Positions 1 through 9,703 of a DNA stretch of 64,000 nt are shown piece by piece. The position numbers were made by a program, and so were the translations under genes. The notes under the pieces are model-generated. The model was given only the letters and a program-made list of their open reading frames with translations, searched no databases and was not told the origin of the DNA. Location: positions 124,001 through 188,000 of the forward strand of contig NZ_WBXO01000002.1 of NCBI RefSeq assembly GCF_008933955.1, read 5' to 3'. Positions within the stretch are counted from its first letter, which is position 1, and each line of letters starts with the position of its first letter. The DNA comes from Heliorestis acidaminivorans. Lineage in GTDB: Bacteria > Bacillota > Desulfitobacteriia > Heliobacteriales > Heliobacteriaceae.

Positions 1-3000
1 AGTTTCTTGTAATCTTCATTCTTAAAATCAATCGACCACTCAAGACCCAGCTTAAGCTTGTAGACAATCTTGCCATCGCTGAAGATTTTTCCACTCTCCA
101 CAATCCTGGTGAAGATGTCCTCGCGAAAAGGAACTTCTTGGTCTTTCCGAAGTACCTCGAGGCTTTCAATGGCTTTGTCGTCTATCTTTCGTAGCTGTTT
201 CCAAAGACAATTCAGCTCTTGCTTGTATCGTTGTGCTTGCCTTTTCCGGTCTGAATAGCTCTTGCGTTCATTATGTAGCTTCACAAGTTCCTCTGTTAGT
301 TCATCGACTTTTTGAGAGTCTTGTCCGTCTTTATTGAGTTCTTCATTCACAGCCTCGTAAAGCTGCTGGTTGAAAAACTCAATTCTTTCCTGAAGCTCTT
401 CCTCTAAACACAGTTCCTCTTGATTCAAATCGGTCTTTTTTATCAGCTCATCCATTGCCTTCTTAAATGTCTTGTCCCTCTTGATAGAAAGCAGCGTTTT
501 CATGAAGTTAAGCTCTATAAACTTTTGCTGAAATCTTCCCGCCTTACAACGGTTGACCACATAAAGCTTATTAGCCAAGTTGCAGATCCAACTGTGCATT
601 TCGTAGGTTTTTTCAACATATCGTCTATGGCCGATCAGGCTCCCGCAGTCACCACAGGTAAAGGCATCAAGAAAAGCGGTGTTTTTAGGGTTTTCCTTTG
701 GGTATTTCTTTCGATTTCTATTTTTGAATTTTGCTGACCGCTCTTCCAGTATGGATTGAACCTTTTCCCAATCACTACTGGAAACAATCGCTTCATGGTG
801 GTCCTCAATAAAGTACTGTGGAAACTCTCCATTGTTAGGGACAATTTTTGCTTCAATGCTATCGGCTGTAAAGGTTCGTTGGTAAACATAATTGCCTCGA
901 TAAGCTTCATTTTCTAATATTGCTTTGATTCTCGATGTATACCATTTCACTTTCCCTTTGGGGCTTTTGATGCCTTCTTCGGTCAATTCTTTGACAATCA
1001 GGTTATAGCTTTTTCCGGCCAAGGTGTCTTGAAAAATCCTCCTGACGATCTTGGCTTCTTCTTCGTCAATGACCCACCTTTTGTTCTTGTCAAACTTGTA
1101 GCCATAACAGATGGTCCCCGTTTTTACAATGCCCCGCGCTGCATACTTTCTTTTTCCCCAGGCAATTGACTCGCCTAAACCAATGCTTTCTTCTTGCGCG
1201 ATGCTGCCAAAAATAGAGATCATCATTTCACTGGTAGAGTCTTTGGTATGGATGTTCTCTTTTTCAAAGTACACATAAACAGGGTGCTGTAAAGAGCGCA
1301 GCATTCTAATCGTTTCTAAACAATCCAGCGTATTTCTGCTAAATCTTGAAATGGATTTGGTAAGAATCAAATCGATGTTCCCGGCTTTGCATTCTTCTAA
1401 CAGCTTCAACAATTCTGTTCTGTTTTTCAGAGACTTTCCGGAGATCCCTTCGTCTGCAAAAATGCCGGCAAATTCGTAGGTTGGATCTTTTAGAATCAGA
1501 TAGGTGTAATAGGCGACTTGGGTTTTTAAGCTTGTCTTCTGATCTAGCTGGTCTGTTGATACCCTGCAATAGGCGGCCGTGCGAAGTCTGGGCTTGCCTA
1601 GTGCTTGAAAGGGATTCATAAGCTCTACGTTTTTCGCTGTCTGAATCGCTTGCATGGTAAGAGCGCTTTGACTCGGCTCAATCTTAATAACCTCTCTGTT
1701 TGTATCCATATCTACTGGAGCCTCCTTGGGAAGGGTTATGCTGGCGCTTGCAAGAATCATTTTTTCCTGTTCTTTTACCAGCTTCGGTCTTAGCTCCGCC
1801 TTGCCATAGGGCGTGCAGTCGCCGATCATGGTTTGCTGATCATCAACCCAATAGACTCGATAATCATCGGTAGAGTAGATTGTCATTTCAATTACCCAAG
1901 ATCGCAAATGTTCGATCGTAACCTTTTCCAGCCATTCATCGACGCTGTTGATTTTTTGCAACCATTCAATCGTTGCGTTACGATACTTTCGATCGTCTTC
2001 CAGTTTGGCCGCTTTTTCTTCAAAGGCAAAGTAGGCTTTTTCCATCTTCTCGATGTCTTGATGGTGATCTAGCAATATCTGCTCCTGTTTGGCGAGCTCT
2101 ATTTCTGTAATATATTTAAGCCGGAGAAATTCAAAGTGATCATCTTGATTGATCCTCTCTATCTCCTGGGCTAGTCTTTGGAGCAGGCCAGGCTGTTGAA
2201 AATCATATTTTTCTTCCATGGCCTTTAGCATCATCTTACGTAAGGGCTCTTCTTTTAGTGTTTTGACGTGGCATACACCTACATCGCTGGGGTTGCATTT
2301 CCAATAGTTCACGCCTCTTGTGGGATAGTTTGAAAGTGTATAACCGCAATGACCGCACTTCATTCTCCCCGATAAAGCTTTTTTCTTTTTTTGCTTTACC
2401 GCTTTCTCTTTCGGTTTTATTTCTTCCAGTCGCTTCTGGGCCAACTCGAAAACTTCTGGGCTGATAATGGGCTGGTGGCAGTTTTCGATGAGAATTTGGT
2501 CTCTTGCTCCTTGGCTTGTTTTGTTGGTAAAGATATCTTTGGTTCTTACGCGCGTTAGCTTGTTTCCCGTATAGGTCACATTGGTCAGTATGTTTTTAAC
2601 AGTGCTTCCTCTCCATAAATCCTTGCCGGCAGACGTTTTAACGCCTTCTTGGATCAACTGGCGTGCAATTTCGGAAAGGGAGAGTCCCTTTATAAACATG
2701 TTGAAAATGCTTCTAACAGCCTCTGCTTCTTTCTCATTGATTTGAAGGTGCGATTCTTCATTGCTTTTAACGACATCGTAACCGAGCATGCGAGAGTACT
2801 TGGGTTTTCCTTTCATGAACTGTTTTTCAAAGCCCCACCTCGTTAGCTCAGACATGCTCTCGATCTCTTTTTGGGCCAAAGCAGAATAGGTGCTAAGTAG
2901 AAATTTATTGTACTCAATCGATGTGTCGATGTTTTCCCTTTCGAAGAAGATGCCAATGTTCCACTCTTTTAGCTCTTTCACAATTCTTAAAAGCTCTTCT

Positions 3001-3347
3001 GTGTTTCTCGAAAACCTCGATACGTTTTTGGTCAGTATAAAGTCAATTTTCCCCTCTTCACAATGCCGCAAGAGTCGTTGAAAGCCTCTTCTGTTTTTGT
3101 AGTTCGCGGCGCTGGCACCAGCGTCAAAATAGATGCCGACAAACTTCCAGTTTGCTTTGTTTTTTATAAAAAGGGTGTAGTGATCGATCTGGTTCTTTAA
3201 GGATGTTATGGACTCATCTTTGCTGCTCACCCGGCAATAAGCGGCCACTTTGATGCCCTGTCTTTCGCTTTCCAGTGCGCTTTGCTTGATTTCATGGATG
3301 GGCTCCCAAAGGGTTTGTATCCACATTCTCTTTTCGTTTTGGTCCAA
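1..3347 (-). CDS. Double-module large serine recombinase (3' end outside window)
   Basis: One uninterrupted frame runs from a TTG at 3347 past base 1, giving more than 1,100 residues. Module 1 has an N-terminal resolvase domain with the catalytic motif AAYCRVSSKDE, the SRFSRN helix motif, a recombinase domain and a CxxC zinc ribbon (MKCGHCG). After a roughly 75-residue linker a second complete module starts near 1600 with AAYCRVSTDQ, again with SRFSRN and a zinc ribbon (FTCGDCG), and ends in a coiled coil. Each module resembles a normal 500-600 residue large serine recombinase that cuts and rejoins DNA through a serine-DNA link. The TTG start is preferred over ATG 3326 because AAAGGAG lies 10 bases upstream. 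The frame was checked at both catalytic motifs and at the window edge. The fusion is directly visible. Whether both sites are active is unknown. Confidence 0.85.
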   Translation of the reverse strand, partial: MDQNEKRMWIQTLWEPIHEIKQSALESERQGIKVAAYCRVSSKDESITSLKNQIDHYTLFIKNKANWKFVGIYFDAGASAANYKNRRGFQRLLRHCEEGKIDFILTKNVSRFSRNTEELLRIVKELKEWNIGIFFERENIDTSIEYNKFLLSTYSALAQKEIESMSELTRWGFEKQFMKGKPKYSRMLGYDVVKSNEESHLQINEKEAEAVRSIFNMFIKGLSLSEIARQLIQEGVKTSAGKDLWRGSTVKNILTNVTYTGNKLTRVRTKDIFTNKTSQGARDQILIENCHQPIISPEVFELAQKRLEEIKPKEKAVKQKKKKALSGRMKCGHCGYTLSNYPTRGVNYWKCNPSDVGVCHVKTLKEEPLRKMMLKAMEEKYDFQQPGLLQRLAQEIERINQDDHFEFLRLKYITEIELAKQEQILLDHHQDIEKMEKAYFAFEEKAAKLEDDRKYRNATIEWLQKINSVDEWLEKVTIEHLRSWVIEMTIYSTDDYRVYWVDDQQTMIGDCTPYGKAELRPKLVKEQEKMILASASITLPKEAPVDMDTNREVIKIEPSQSALTMQAIQTAKNVELMNPFQALGKPRLRTAAYCRVSTDQLDQKTSLKTQVAYYTYLILKDPTYEFAGIFADEGISGKSLKNRTELLKLLEECKAGNIDLILTKSISRFSRNTLDCLETIRMLRSLQHPVYVYFEKENIHTKDSTSEMMISIFGSIAQEESIGLGESIAWGKRKYAARGIVKTGTICYGYKFDKNKRWVIDEEEAKIVRRIFQDTLAGKSYNLIVKELTEEGIKSPKGKVKWYTSRIKAILENEAYRGNYVYQRTFTADSIEAKIVPNNGEFPQYFIEDHHEAIVSSSDWEKVQSILEERSAKFKNRNRKKYPKENPKNTAFLDAFTCGDCGSLIGHRRYVEKTYEMHSWICNLANKLYVVNRCKAGRFQQKFIELNFMKTLLSIKRDKTFKKAMDELIKKTDLNQEELCLEEELQERIEFFNQQLYEAVNEELNKDGQDSQKVDELTEELVKLHNERKSYSDRKRQAQRYKQELNCLWKQLRKIDDKAIESLEVLRKDQEVPFREDIFTRIVESGKIFSDGKIVYKLKLGLEWSIDFKNEDYKK

Positions 3348-3464
3348 TAAAAAAAATCTCCTTTCTACTTGAGCGACAGCTTTGAGGCATGTCATTAGTC
3401 GCTCATTTCTAGAGAAAATGCAAGTCTTTCTCTAGTTTGAAAGGAGATTTTTATTGGTTTTTTA

Positions 3465-4610
3465 TTACGGTCTGCCTACTGGTTTTTTGCGGACAATGCC
3501 GCATTTGAATTCAAAGGTGACTTTTTTGTCTCTATCGAGAATACCTCGCTCTACTGTTTTGATGAATATTTCATCGCTAAAGCGCTTGGGTAGCTGGTCA
3601 AGGTATTCTAAAAGTACCTCCAATTGTTTCTGGAAGTATAAGCTTCCCTCTTTTTTATCTTTGAGTGCATCATATTCTTGTTTGAGGATTTCTTGCTCGA
3701 AAATCAGGTGCCGTAAGGTGGCATCGTAAAGGGCGTCTGCACTGCCCATTTCTCTCGCGGCTAGATCGCTAATTCTATTTGTTACCGCTTCAAGTTGCTT
3801 TTCAAGCTCTTCAAATCTTGCTTGCTCCTTTTCCGATAACCTTTTATCTGCTATGGCCTGCTCTGCATCTGCTATAACTTCATCCCTGTTGTTGCGCATT
3901 TCACGTAGAAGCTCTGTGAAACAATCTTCCAAATCAATCTCCCAAACGTACCTTCCATTGCAGCCTTTATAGTCTGGGTCTCTCCCTACCGGTACTCGAC
4001 ATTGCCAGGCTGAGAAAAGATACTTCTCGCCATTTGTTTGGGATGTTAATCTGCGTCTGACCACAGGCCTGCCGCAATGGCCGCAGAAAAGTTTATTGGA
4101 AAAAGAGGCTTTTCCGCTATAGTTCATTCGATACTTGCCATCGGGATCTTTGCGCATGTTATATCGGCGTTTGATCTCCTGTTGAACGGCCTGGAATTCT
4201 TCTTCCGATATAATGGCCGGGTGGTGGTCCTTAATGTAGTATTGAGGCAAAATATCTCGGTTGGGGACGCGCTTGTGGTTCAGGAAGTCTATGGTGACTG
4301 ACTTCTGGCAGAGTACGGCGCCATAGTACTTCTCCTGTTTTAAGATTTTTAGAATGGCGTTTCCCGTCCATGTTGCATTGCCTCTGGCGGTAAGAATGCC
4401 ATCTTGCATCAGCCCTTTTGCGATTATCGTTGCGCCTTTGCCTTCTAAGTACTCTCGAAAGATTCTTCTGACTACAGCTGCTTGCTCTTCATTGATGACG
4501 ATGTTCCCTTGTTCATCCGTATCGTATCCTAAGAAGTAGGTGGTTGGGCAATGGGCTTTCCCTTGTTGGAATCTTTTCTGCACGGCCCATTTTGTACCCC
4601 ATGATCCGAT
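3465..4610 (-). pseudogene. Serine recombinase remnant lacking the catalytic domain
   Basis: The readable part matches the C-terminal two thirds of the intact recombinase at 17298-18983: QKRFQQGKAH against MKRFQRGNAH, then TTYFLGYDTDE, the recombinase domain, a zinc ribbon (LFCGHCGRPVVRRR) and the FEFKCGI tail. Homology stops abruptly at GTKWAVQKRF near 4605, and an in-frame TAA follows at 4611-4613. The whole resolvase domain with its catalytic serine is therefore missing. An ATG- or GTG-initiated fragment of about 372 residues could still be made but should not recombine DNA. It sits 118 bases upstream of the double-module recombinase, the same arrangement and spacing as in the intact cassette at 13535-20619. 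Confidence 0.8.
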
Positions 4611-4623
4611 TTAGATAAAAAAT

Positions 4624-4666
4624 CTAGATATAGTATCGAGCTAGATTTTGGGCTACTAGATATAGT
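4624..4666. repeat. Two 11-bp direct repeats at the recombinase breakpoint
   Basis: CTAGATATAGT occurs at 4624-4634 and again at 4656-4666, with a related CTAGATTTTG between them. They lie directly beside the point where recombinase homology ends. They could be a recombination-site remnant or chance AT-rich sequence. Confidence 0.4.
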
Positions 4667-4733
4667 GGTGATCTGGCCCTTTTTTCGTGAAACGATTACT
4701 TTTATCAATATGCTTCGTAGATAAAAAAAGATC

Positions 4734-4768
4734 AAAAAAAGCACATCACCAATAATTAGTGATGTGCT
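4734..4768 (-). terminator. Rho-independent terminator
   Basis: Perfect 10-bp arms AGCACATCAC (4740-4749) and GTGATGTGCT (4759-4768) are followed, in the minus direction, by seven T. It lies downstream of the DUF3800-like gene and ahead of the recombinase remnant. Confidence 0.8.
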
Positions 4769-5044
4769 CGTTCGAGTATGAAAAACCTGGGCCGGTTGGT
4801 CACCAGAGTATTAGCATTATTCGATATAAACGTATTTAAGATTTGTCAAGAGAAAACTTTATCTCTTCATGAATCCTAGTTGTTCTTGTAAACGTTTAAG
4901 TTGAAACTACTGCGCTGCCATCAAAGACAATTCTAAAAAGTTTTTCAAGACAAAAGCCCCGCCAGGACACTGCCCGCGAGGTTCGCTAAGACAGGACATC
5001 ATCCCTCTTAGCAAGCGTAATTATACAGAATTCCGTTCAAGATG

Positions 5045-5935
5045 TCAATAGTTAATGTCATTTATTTTTTGTTCTCTAACGATTTTTAACCCAATAACAT
5101 CTAATGGCTCCAAGCTTTCTTGATTTTCAAGGGTAATTTTTGTCCGCTCCATTTCGCGTTTCCAAAGATTACGTGAAACTATTGTGGCAATAAAATCAAT
5201 GATCTCGCTTCCTGCATGCGTAACCTCTTTGCCAGTTGACACTTCTTCTTTGCCCACAAATCGTATTTCATCATACAGCTCATTAATAATCTCTGGGCGA
5301 AAATGTTTTGTTCCAATTGTAATAGCATGATGATAAGCTTCTTTCAGATCTTGTCTTTCTCCTAATCCGACATCGCCATCATATCTTAATTTAGTTGAAT
5401 ACCATTTGTTTTTATTTTCAATTCCAACTTGATTTTGTTCTTTCAATTTAATAAGGTATGGTACCATTAAATCTAAATGTTCTTTAAATGCAATGTATGG
5501 TGGTTGATATGAACGATTCTTAAGCCAAGCTCCTTGCTTTCGAATAATATGTTCCTTATTGACGTTAATTCCAGTTATATGTATGAAGAATTCCATTTCT
5601 TCCAAGGTGTTAATAATGTCCTTAAAAAAATGATATACTTTCAGTCGATCAACATTATCAGTATTTTTTTCCTTGAAAATGTTTATCCATTCTGGTTTAT
5701 AAGGTTTCCTTGGATTAATTTGAAGTAAGTATTTCACATCTGTAAAGTGTATGTTTAATCCGTCAGGAACATTGTACTCTTTTCGCAATTCTGCCCATTT
5801 TACCTCAATTTCATTTATGTACTTTTCTCTTAAAGCAGTAATACTTGCGATTGTATAATATTCCTCTTTAGTGTTAAAATCTACCAAGCGCGACTCGTCT
5901 AGATATGTTATACAAATATTTTCACGATTTCGCAT
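5045..5935 (-). CDS. DUF3800-like protein
   Basis: Cytosolic protein of about 296 residues. Near the N-terminus it has the acidic motif ITYLDES, which fits the xxDES signature of DUF3800 proteins (a predicted RNase H-like fold often found in mobile and defence regions). Near the C-terminus, SEIIDFIATIVSR fits the family's conserved helix with an acidic residue. The ATG at 5935 is chosen because GGGAGA lies 7 bases upstream; the earlier TTG at 5950 overlaps that site. The gene stands alone in AT-rich sequence with a terminator about 280 bases downstream. The family assignment rests on the motifs only and the function is unknown. Confidence 0.6.
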   Translation of the reverse strand: MRNRENICITYLDESRLVDFNTKEEYYTIASITALREKYINEIEVKWAELRKEYNVPDGLNIHFTDVKYLLQINPRKPYKPEWINIFKEKNTDNVDRLKVYHFFKDIINTLEEMEFFIHITGINVNKEHIIRKQGAWLKNRSYQPPYIAFKEHLDLMVPYLIKLKEQNQVGIENKNKWYSTKLRYDGDVGLGERQDLKEAYHHAITIGTKHFRPEIINELYDEIRFVGKEEVSTGKEVTHAGSEIIDFIATIVSRNLWKREMERTKITLENQESLEPLDVIGLKIVREQKINDINY

Positions 5936-6277
5936 AGAATCTTCTCCCAATAGTTCTTTTTCCTAATGTATGGGCATAATATAAAAGACATGCAAAATGG
6001 GTTTTTCCTGATTTTGCAGACCCCTTACAGGCATTGTCCCGGTAAGGGGGTTTAATATGATGTATAACTTTATCTATATACCAGGAATTTTTCCAAATAT
6101 ACACAGGCTAACCAGCTGGTATAGGTTGTTTTAATAGATTTTATCCTTTTTCGATATAAAACCTTAGATTCCTCTTTTTGGTTAAAACCACTTGTTGTTT
6201 TTTGGATTATTTTGTTGATAATAATTTGCTTACAATCTAAATACTATTACTTTGAAGTAAATAGGAGGTGCAATTTT
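5936..6277. other. Intergenic region with a small inverted repeat
   Basis: I see no convincing gene. An 8-bp inverted repeat, CCCCTTAC (6021-6028) and GTAAGGGG (6042-6049), is present without a T-run. The region separates divergent genes and should hold both promoters, but no clear consensus pair was found. Confidence 0.4.
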
Positions 6278-6559
6278 TTGAGTAAAATTAGTGAAAAGTT
6301 TGACCTGGCCACACTCAATGAAATCGAAAGAGAGCTTGAAGAGATACACTCAATCGCAATCACTTGTTATCGTGATAACCCCCAGCTTTTTGATACTATA
6401 GACCATTTAGCAAGAGTTGCAGGAATGTTTTGCTCAGCCATCTCTCAAGAGATGGAAGGTCATATAGAGACAGGTGATCCTCAAGGATATATTCAAGGAA
6501 AGCTTTCTATTCCTATTTCACATATGAAGAGATATAAGGAAACGCATTCTACTTCTTAA
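6278..6559 (+). CDS. Small hypothetical protein, 93 aa
   Basis: The TTG at 6278 is chosen because AGGAGGTG lies 7 bases upstream; the upstream ATG at 6212 has no such site. The protein starts LSKISEKFDLATLNEIERELEEIHS and looks helical and cytosolic, with no membrane segment. I do not recognise a family. It is the only plus-strand gene between the DUF3800-like and AbiH genes and ends before a strong terminator, so it is probably a single-gene transcript. Its length, charge pattern and signals support a real gene. Confidence 0.6.
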   Translation: MSKISEKFDLATLNEIERELEEIHSIAITCYRDNPQLFDTIDHLARVAGMFCSAISQEMEGHIETGDPQGYIQGKLSIPISHMKRYKETHSTS

Positions 6560-6683
6560 ACTATACTGTTATATTACTTCTTTGTGACCGAGCATTTCAC
6601 CTTCATATATGCACTTCTCTATTTTTTTATTTACATCTCAGTGATAGTCGGTTACCTCGAACTTTCTTGTAGAATATTGCAAA

Positions 6684-6724
6684 GAACCCACCTTGGTATC
6701 TATGACCTTGGTGGGTTTTGTTTA
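6684..6724 (+). terminator. Terminator, probably bidirectional
   Basis: AACCCACC and GGTGGGTT arms, each extended by ACC/GGT pairs across a small internal mismatch, enclose ATCTATG and are followed by GTTTATT. It serves the small plus-strand gene and faces the end of the AbiH gene. Confidence 0.7.
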
Positions 6725-6794
6725 TTATAATTCAAATGGCTTATCTAGAAGAGCTCTTAATCGGCTTTCAATCATTTCAATTTGACGTGTATCT

Positions 6795-7832
6795 CTATAA
6801 TTGGAACAACTCGATTTTCTGCTCATCAATGCCCATCATGGCAGCGAATTTTCTTATTCTATCTTTGTCTCCATCACTGTACCAACTGATTTTCCAACGC
6901 AGCTTCCTAGGATCTTCGTTGCACTCGATTATTTTCCTGAAGTAGGGATGATCAACTGGGGATAAGGAATGACCAATCACAACAATCTCTTCTATGTTTT
7001 TTAGTGTATCAAAGAATGGTCTATTATCGATTATGATTTCGTCAGTTTTCTTGGCTGAATCAGTGAAATAACCTTCAATCGTCCTAGATGCATGATCTGC
7101 AGCATAGTATCTGATCGGATTCCTCCAATTCCCCTTGCTTTCATCCTTCTGGAAATAAGTAAGGTAAGTCAAGCTATCATTTCTATATTTTCCGCCTTTT
7201 CGTCCCCTACGATAATGACTAAATCGCTTATCACTTTTATTTCTTTCAAACCAATCCTTAAAATCCTTATCCGGATTACGGCCATGGCCTAATATCAGAT
7301 TATTTTTGGTATCTCTTCTATCACCGTGTATGTATAAGATATTAGTTGCTGGCACTCCATACAGCGATTCAAGAAACTCGGTGTAATTGAAGTTAATAAG
7401 TATTACATCTGGATTGAGCATTGCATCACATACCTTGTTCTTCCCAGATTGAGGCTGCAACGTCTTGATCCATTGCTTAAAACGTTTAGGTAAATTCTCT
7501 GTCAGGTCAGGAACTACCTGGGTCCCTGTTTCAATAGCTGCAAAGTAATCGGCGTAAGAAAAGTCATCATCATCCTCATCAAACGTATCCATGAAGGTAT
7601 CTAGCATTGTATCTACTGACTCCATGACCATCTCACGCGATAGAAATGCTAGGTTATTTTCAAAATCGCCCCAAAAGTTCTCACACTCAAAATAAGTATC
7701 CATTTCAAAGCTTAAGGACTTGTCACGTCTTTTGATAAAATCCCGGAACTCATAATAGCTGGATTTGACGCCATGGGACAAGTCAAACCCATTTCCTATA
7801 ATGTATAATGTTTTAGGTTGTTGAATTGCCAT
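6795..7832 (-). CDS. abiH: AbiH family abortive infection protein
   Basis: About 345 residues, a normal length for AbiH. The N-terminal signature LYIIGNGFDLSHG, the following FRDFIKRR, the middle LINFNYTEFLE and IHGD segments and the late IVVIGHSLSP motif all match the family, which acts in phage-triggered abortive infection in lactococci and relatives. The ATG at 7832 is chosen because GAGGAGG lies 10 bases upstream; the in-frame TTG at 7841 touches that site. It follows the GIY-YIG gene by about 70 bases on the same strand, so the two are probably cotranscribed. The biochemical target of AbiH is not established. Confidence 0.85.
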   Translation of the reverse strand: MAIQQPKTLYIIGNGFDLSHGVKSSYYEFRDFIKRRDKSLSFEMDTYFECENFWGDFENNLAFLSREMVMESVDTMLDTFMDTFDEDDDDFSYADYFAAIETGTQVVPDLTENLPKRFKQWIKTLQPQSGKNKVCDAMLNPDVILINFNYTEFLESLYGVPATNILYIHGDRRDTKNNLILGHGRNPDKDFKDWFERNKSDKRFSHYRRGRKGGKYRNDSLTYLTYFQKDESKGNWRNPIRYYAADHASRTIEGYFTDSAKKTDEIIIDNRPFFDTLKNIEEIVVIGHSLSPVDHPYFRKIIECNEDPRKLRWKISWYSDGDKDRIRKFAAMMGIDEQKIELFQL

Positions 7833-7904
7833 GGTCGTCAAGCCTCCTCTGGCTTTTACACATATAACTTGATTGCCTGATATTTCGGGTATTCAAGAAA
7901 TTGT

Positions 7905-8807
7905 TTATAGTTGATTTGTCAATGATGACTCATATTCACTTAAAGAGATCCCTTCTGGTAGCTTCCATAACCTCTGGCCACTAGAAGAACTACCTAAGAC
8001 AATGGATGCTGCGGTGGAAGCACTGGAAAAAAGATGGTCTTTAGAAAACACAATTTCATCATTAACTTCAATGAGAACTTTTTCGTTAATGAGTTTTTCT
8101 CTCAGATTTTTCATCCACGGTGGCAAAGATTGAGCGACATTTCTGGTTATTTTCGAGCCTTTGAATACAACAAAACCTTCTGCTGTAGGTCGGCCTTCTG
8201 CATCAGCGCCACGCCGGCCTTTAATATAAAAGATTACTGACTTATTGTTCTTGCCACTCTCATCGCCGCCATTTACCGTTCGCTTGACAGCTGTTGATTT
8301 CTTCAGCTCATCAAAAACTTTGTATCCTAACGTGCTGACTAGTAACTTTATGTTATCAAGAAACTCTTCCAGCTCAGCAATGTCAGCTTCGGATAATGTG
8401 CCACCTATCGGTGTAAAATCATTTAGAACCTGATATCTCATGGCATGTCCAGCTGATTCGATCATTTTCTGCTCTAAATATCGAATATGTGCTTTGTTAA
8501 GGTTGTCATCTTTGCTTATTATGATGAGCGACTCGTTCCAGAAATCTTTCTTCAAATGTTGCTTCAGTCTAACTAGAATATTTTCTGATTCACCGATGTA
8601 GACGGCTTCTTTATCAATTGCTTCGTCTTTACCAAATAAGAGATATACTCCAGAACTATTCAATTCATTTCTATCGCTAGAATCTTTTACCATTGTTCTT
8701 GGAATTTTATAGGCTTTCCCAGTCCAGTTAGACAACTCACATGTTAACCTTCCATTTGGATCGCCATCTATCAGAAGCATGGTGATTTTTTTGCCATAGA
8801 TTTTCAT
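7905..8807 (-). CDS. GIY-YIG nuclease with C-terminal DUF4357 domain
   Basis: About 300 residues. Residues about 50-75 hold a GIY-YIG nuclease core (GVYLLFG, then AVYIGESENILVRLKQH), and an acidic catalytic position is plausible at the following YLEQKMIE. The C-terminal 100 residues (FVVFKGSKITRN to ASIVLGSSSSGQRLWK) fit DUF4357. This fusion is known as a stand-alone nuclease of unclear function, common in accessory and defence regions. The ATG at 8807 is chosen because AGGGG lies 8 bases upstream. It lies just upstream of abiH on the same strand, so a shared transcript and a role against foreign DNA are reasonable inferences. Confidence 0.8.
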   Translation of the reverse strand: MKIYGKKITMLLIDGDPNGRLTCELSNWTGKAYKIPRTMVKDSSDRNELNSSGVYLLFGKDEAIDKEAVYIGESENILVRLKQHLKKDFWNESLIIISKDDNLNKAHIRYLEQKMIESAGHAMRYQVLNDFTPIGGTLSEADIAELEEFLDNIKLLVSTLGYKVFDELKKSTAVKRTVNGGDESGKNNKSVIFYIKGRRGADAEGRPTAEGFVVFKGSKITRNVAQSLPPWMKNLREKLINEKVLIEVNDEIVFSKDHLFSSASTAASIVLGSSSSGQRLWKLPEGISLSEYESSLTNQL

Positions 8808-9092
8808 ATTTCTATCCCCTATCATGGTGATAAAGTACCATACCCTTAAACCTGCGCTGCAAAGACTTAAAGCAACGTTCTAATTCGAAAAAAGAAAACC
8901 TTTAAGATAATTTTCAACAAAATATTACAGTTCCCTCTTTGGGCTGGGGCTTTTCCTTTTCTATTATTGTGTTTTTTTCTGACCTAACAATTTGGTTTTT
9001 GTAGCTCGTCAAACCAACCCCTCTCTTTGTTTAGTTTAAGCAAGCTTGTTTTTTGCCAAACTAAAATCAAGAGTATATAAGGGGTTTTAAGT

Positions 9093-9206
9093 GTGGATAG
9101 AATGGATGAAGGTCTTAATTTTTTCAAAGGATTAATAGTTGGTACGGTAATCAGCGTTCCTCTATGGGCATTAATCGTATTCGTTTACCAAACGATTTCA
9201 AAATAA
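9093..9206 (+). CDS. 37-residue single-helix membrane peptide
   Basis: GTG start at 9093 with AAGGGG 8 bases upstream and stop TAA at 9204-9206. The product starts MDRMDEGLNFFKG, followed by a hydrophobic stretch of about 20 residues (LIVGTVISVPLWALIVFVY) and the short tail QTISK. That is the form of a small inner-membrane or toxin-like peptide with a charged N-terminus outside the bilayer core. It is isolated on the plus strand between minus-strand genes. I do not recognise it. The RBS and the clean hydrophobic segment support translation. Confidence 0.5.
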   Translation: MDRMDEGLNFFKGLIVGTVISVPLWALIVFVYQTISK

Positions 9207-9509
9207 ATCCATCCTTTACGTTAAGATGAATTTCCTTGTTACCGTATTTCAGGGCTGAGTCATCTTGATGTCGGGATGTCTCTCTGCCACGTTAAGTGCC
9301 AAATAAATTAATATTCTACAGAAAAAAACGCCCCACCAAGTAGGCACATTAGAACCGACTCGGTAGGGTGCTATTTCGTCTTCGTACGCCTCTAACTCAC
9401 TTTTTACCTGGTCCGATAATTTGCCATCGGTTCAATCATCTGTTTATCGAACCTCACCTTAGTTTTAAGATGGGGTTTTATTTGGATTGCCAAAAAAAAT
9501 AGAAACGAT
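9207..9509. other. Intergenic region with imperfect hairpin
   Basis: No gene seen. Around 9332-9380, CGCCCCACCAAGT and ACTCGGTAGGGTG can form an imperfect hairpin resembling the terminator at 13472-13525. Confidence 0.35.
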
Positions 9510-9698
9510 TCAATCCTTTTCAGCTAAAGCTTCTAAGTACATATCATCCTTTCTCTTCACCCTGGTGATTCTGTATCTGCCGGTGTCGCAGACCAAAACC
9601 ATGTTCTCCTTAACTTCAAGTCCCGGTATTTGCCGGAGCTGAAAAACCGTTCTCGCCTCTTCTGTTAAAACATGCAGTTCCTCTCGATACGCCTCCAT
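9510..9698 (-). CDS. Small hypothetical protein, 62 aa
   Basis: Residues run MEAYREELHVLTEEARTVF and then a strand-rich half ending YRITRVKRKDDMYLEALAEKD. The composition is protein-like, with balanced charges and alternating hydrophobics. No good RBS precedes the ATG. It begins 5 bases after the stop of the next small ORF, so translation may be coupled. I do not recognise a family, and it could be part of a decayed longer gene. Confidence 0.4.
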   Translation of the reverse strand: MEAYREELHVLTEEARTVFQLRQIPGLEVKENMVLVCDTGRYRITRVKRKDDMYLEALAEKD

Positions 9699-9703
9699 GC
9701 TTG

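Noticed and set aside
4529..4744. 71-residue minus-strand frame next to the recombinase remnant
   Set aside because: It overlaps the truncation junction and terminator, has no RBS and reads as non-protein-like sequence.
5922..6104. 60-residue minus-strand frame
   Set aside because: No RBS, overlaps the DUF3800-like gene start and has random composition.
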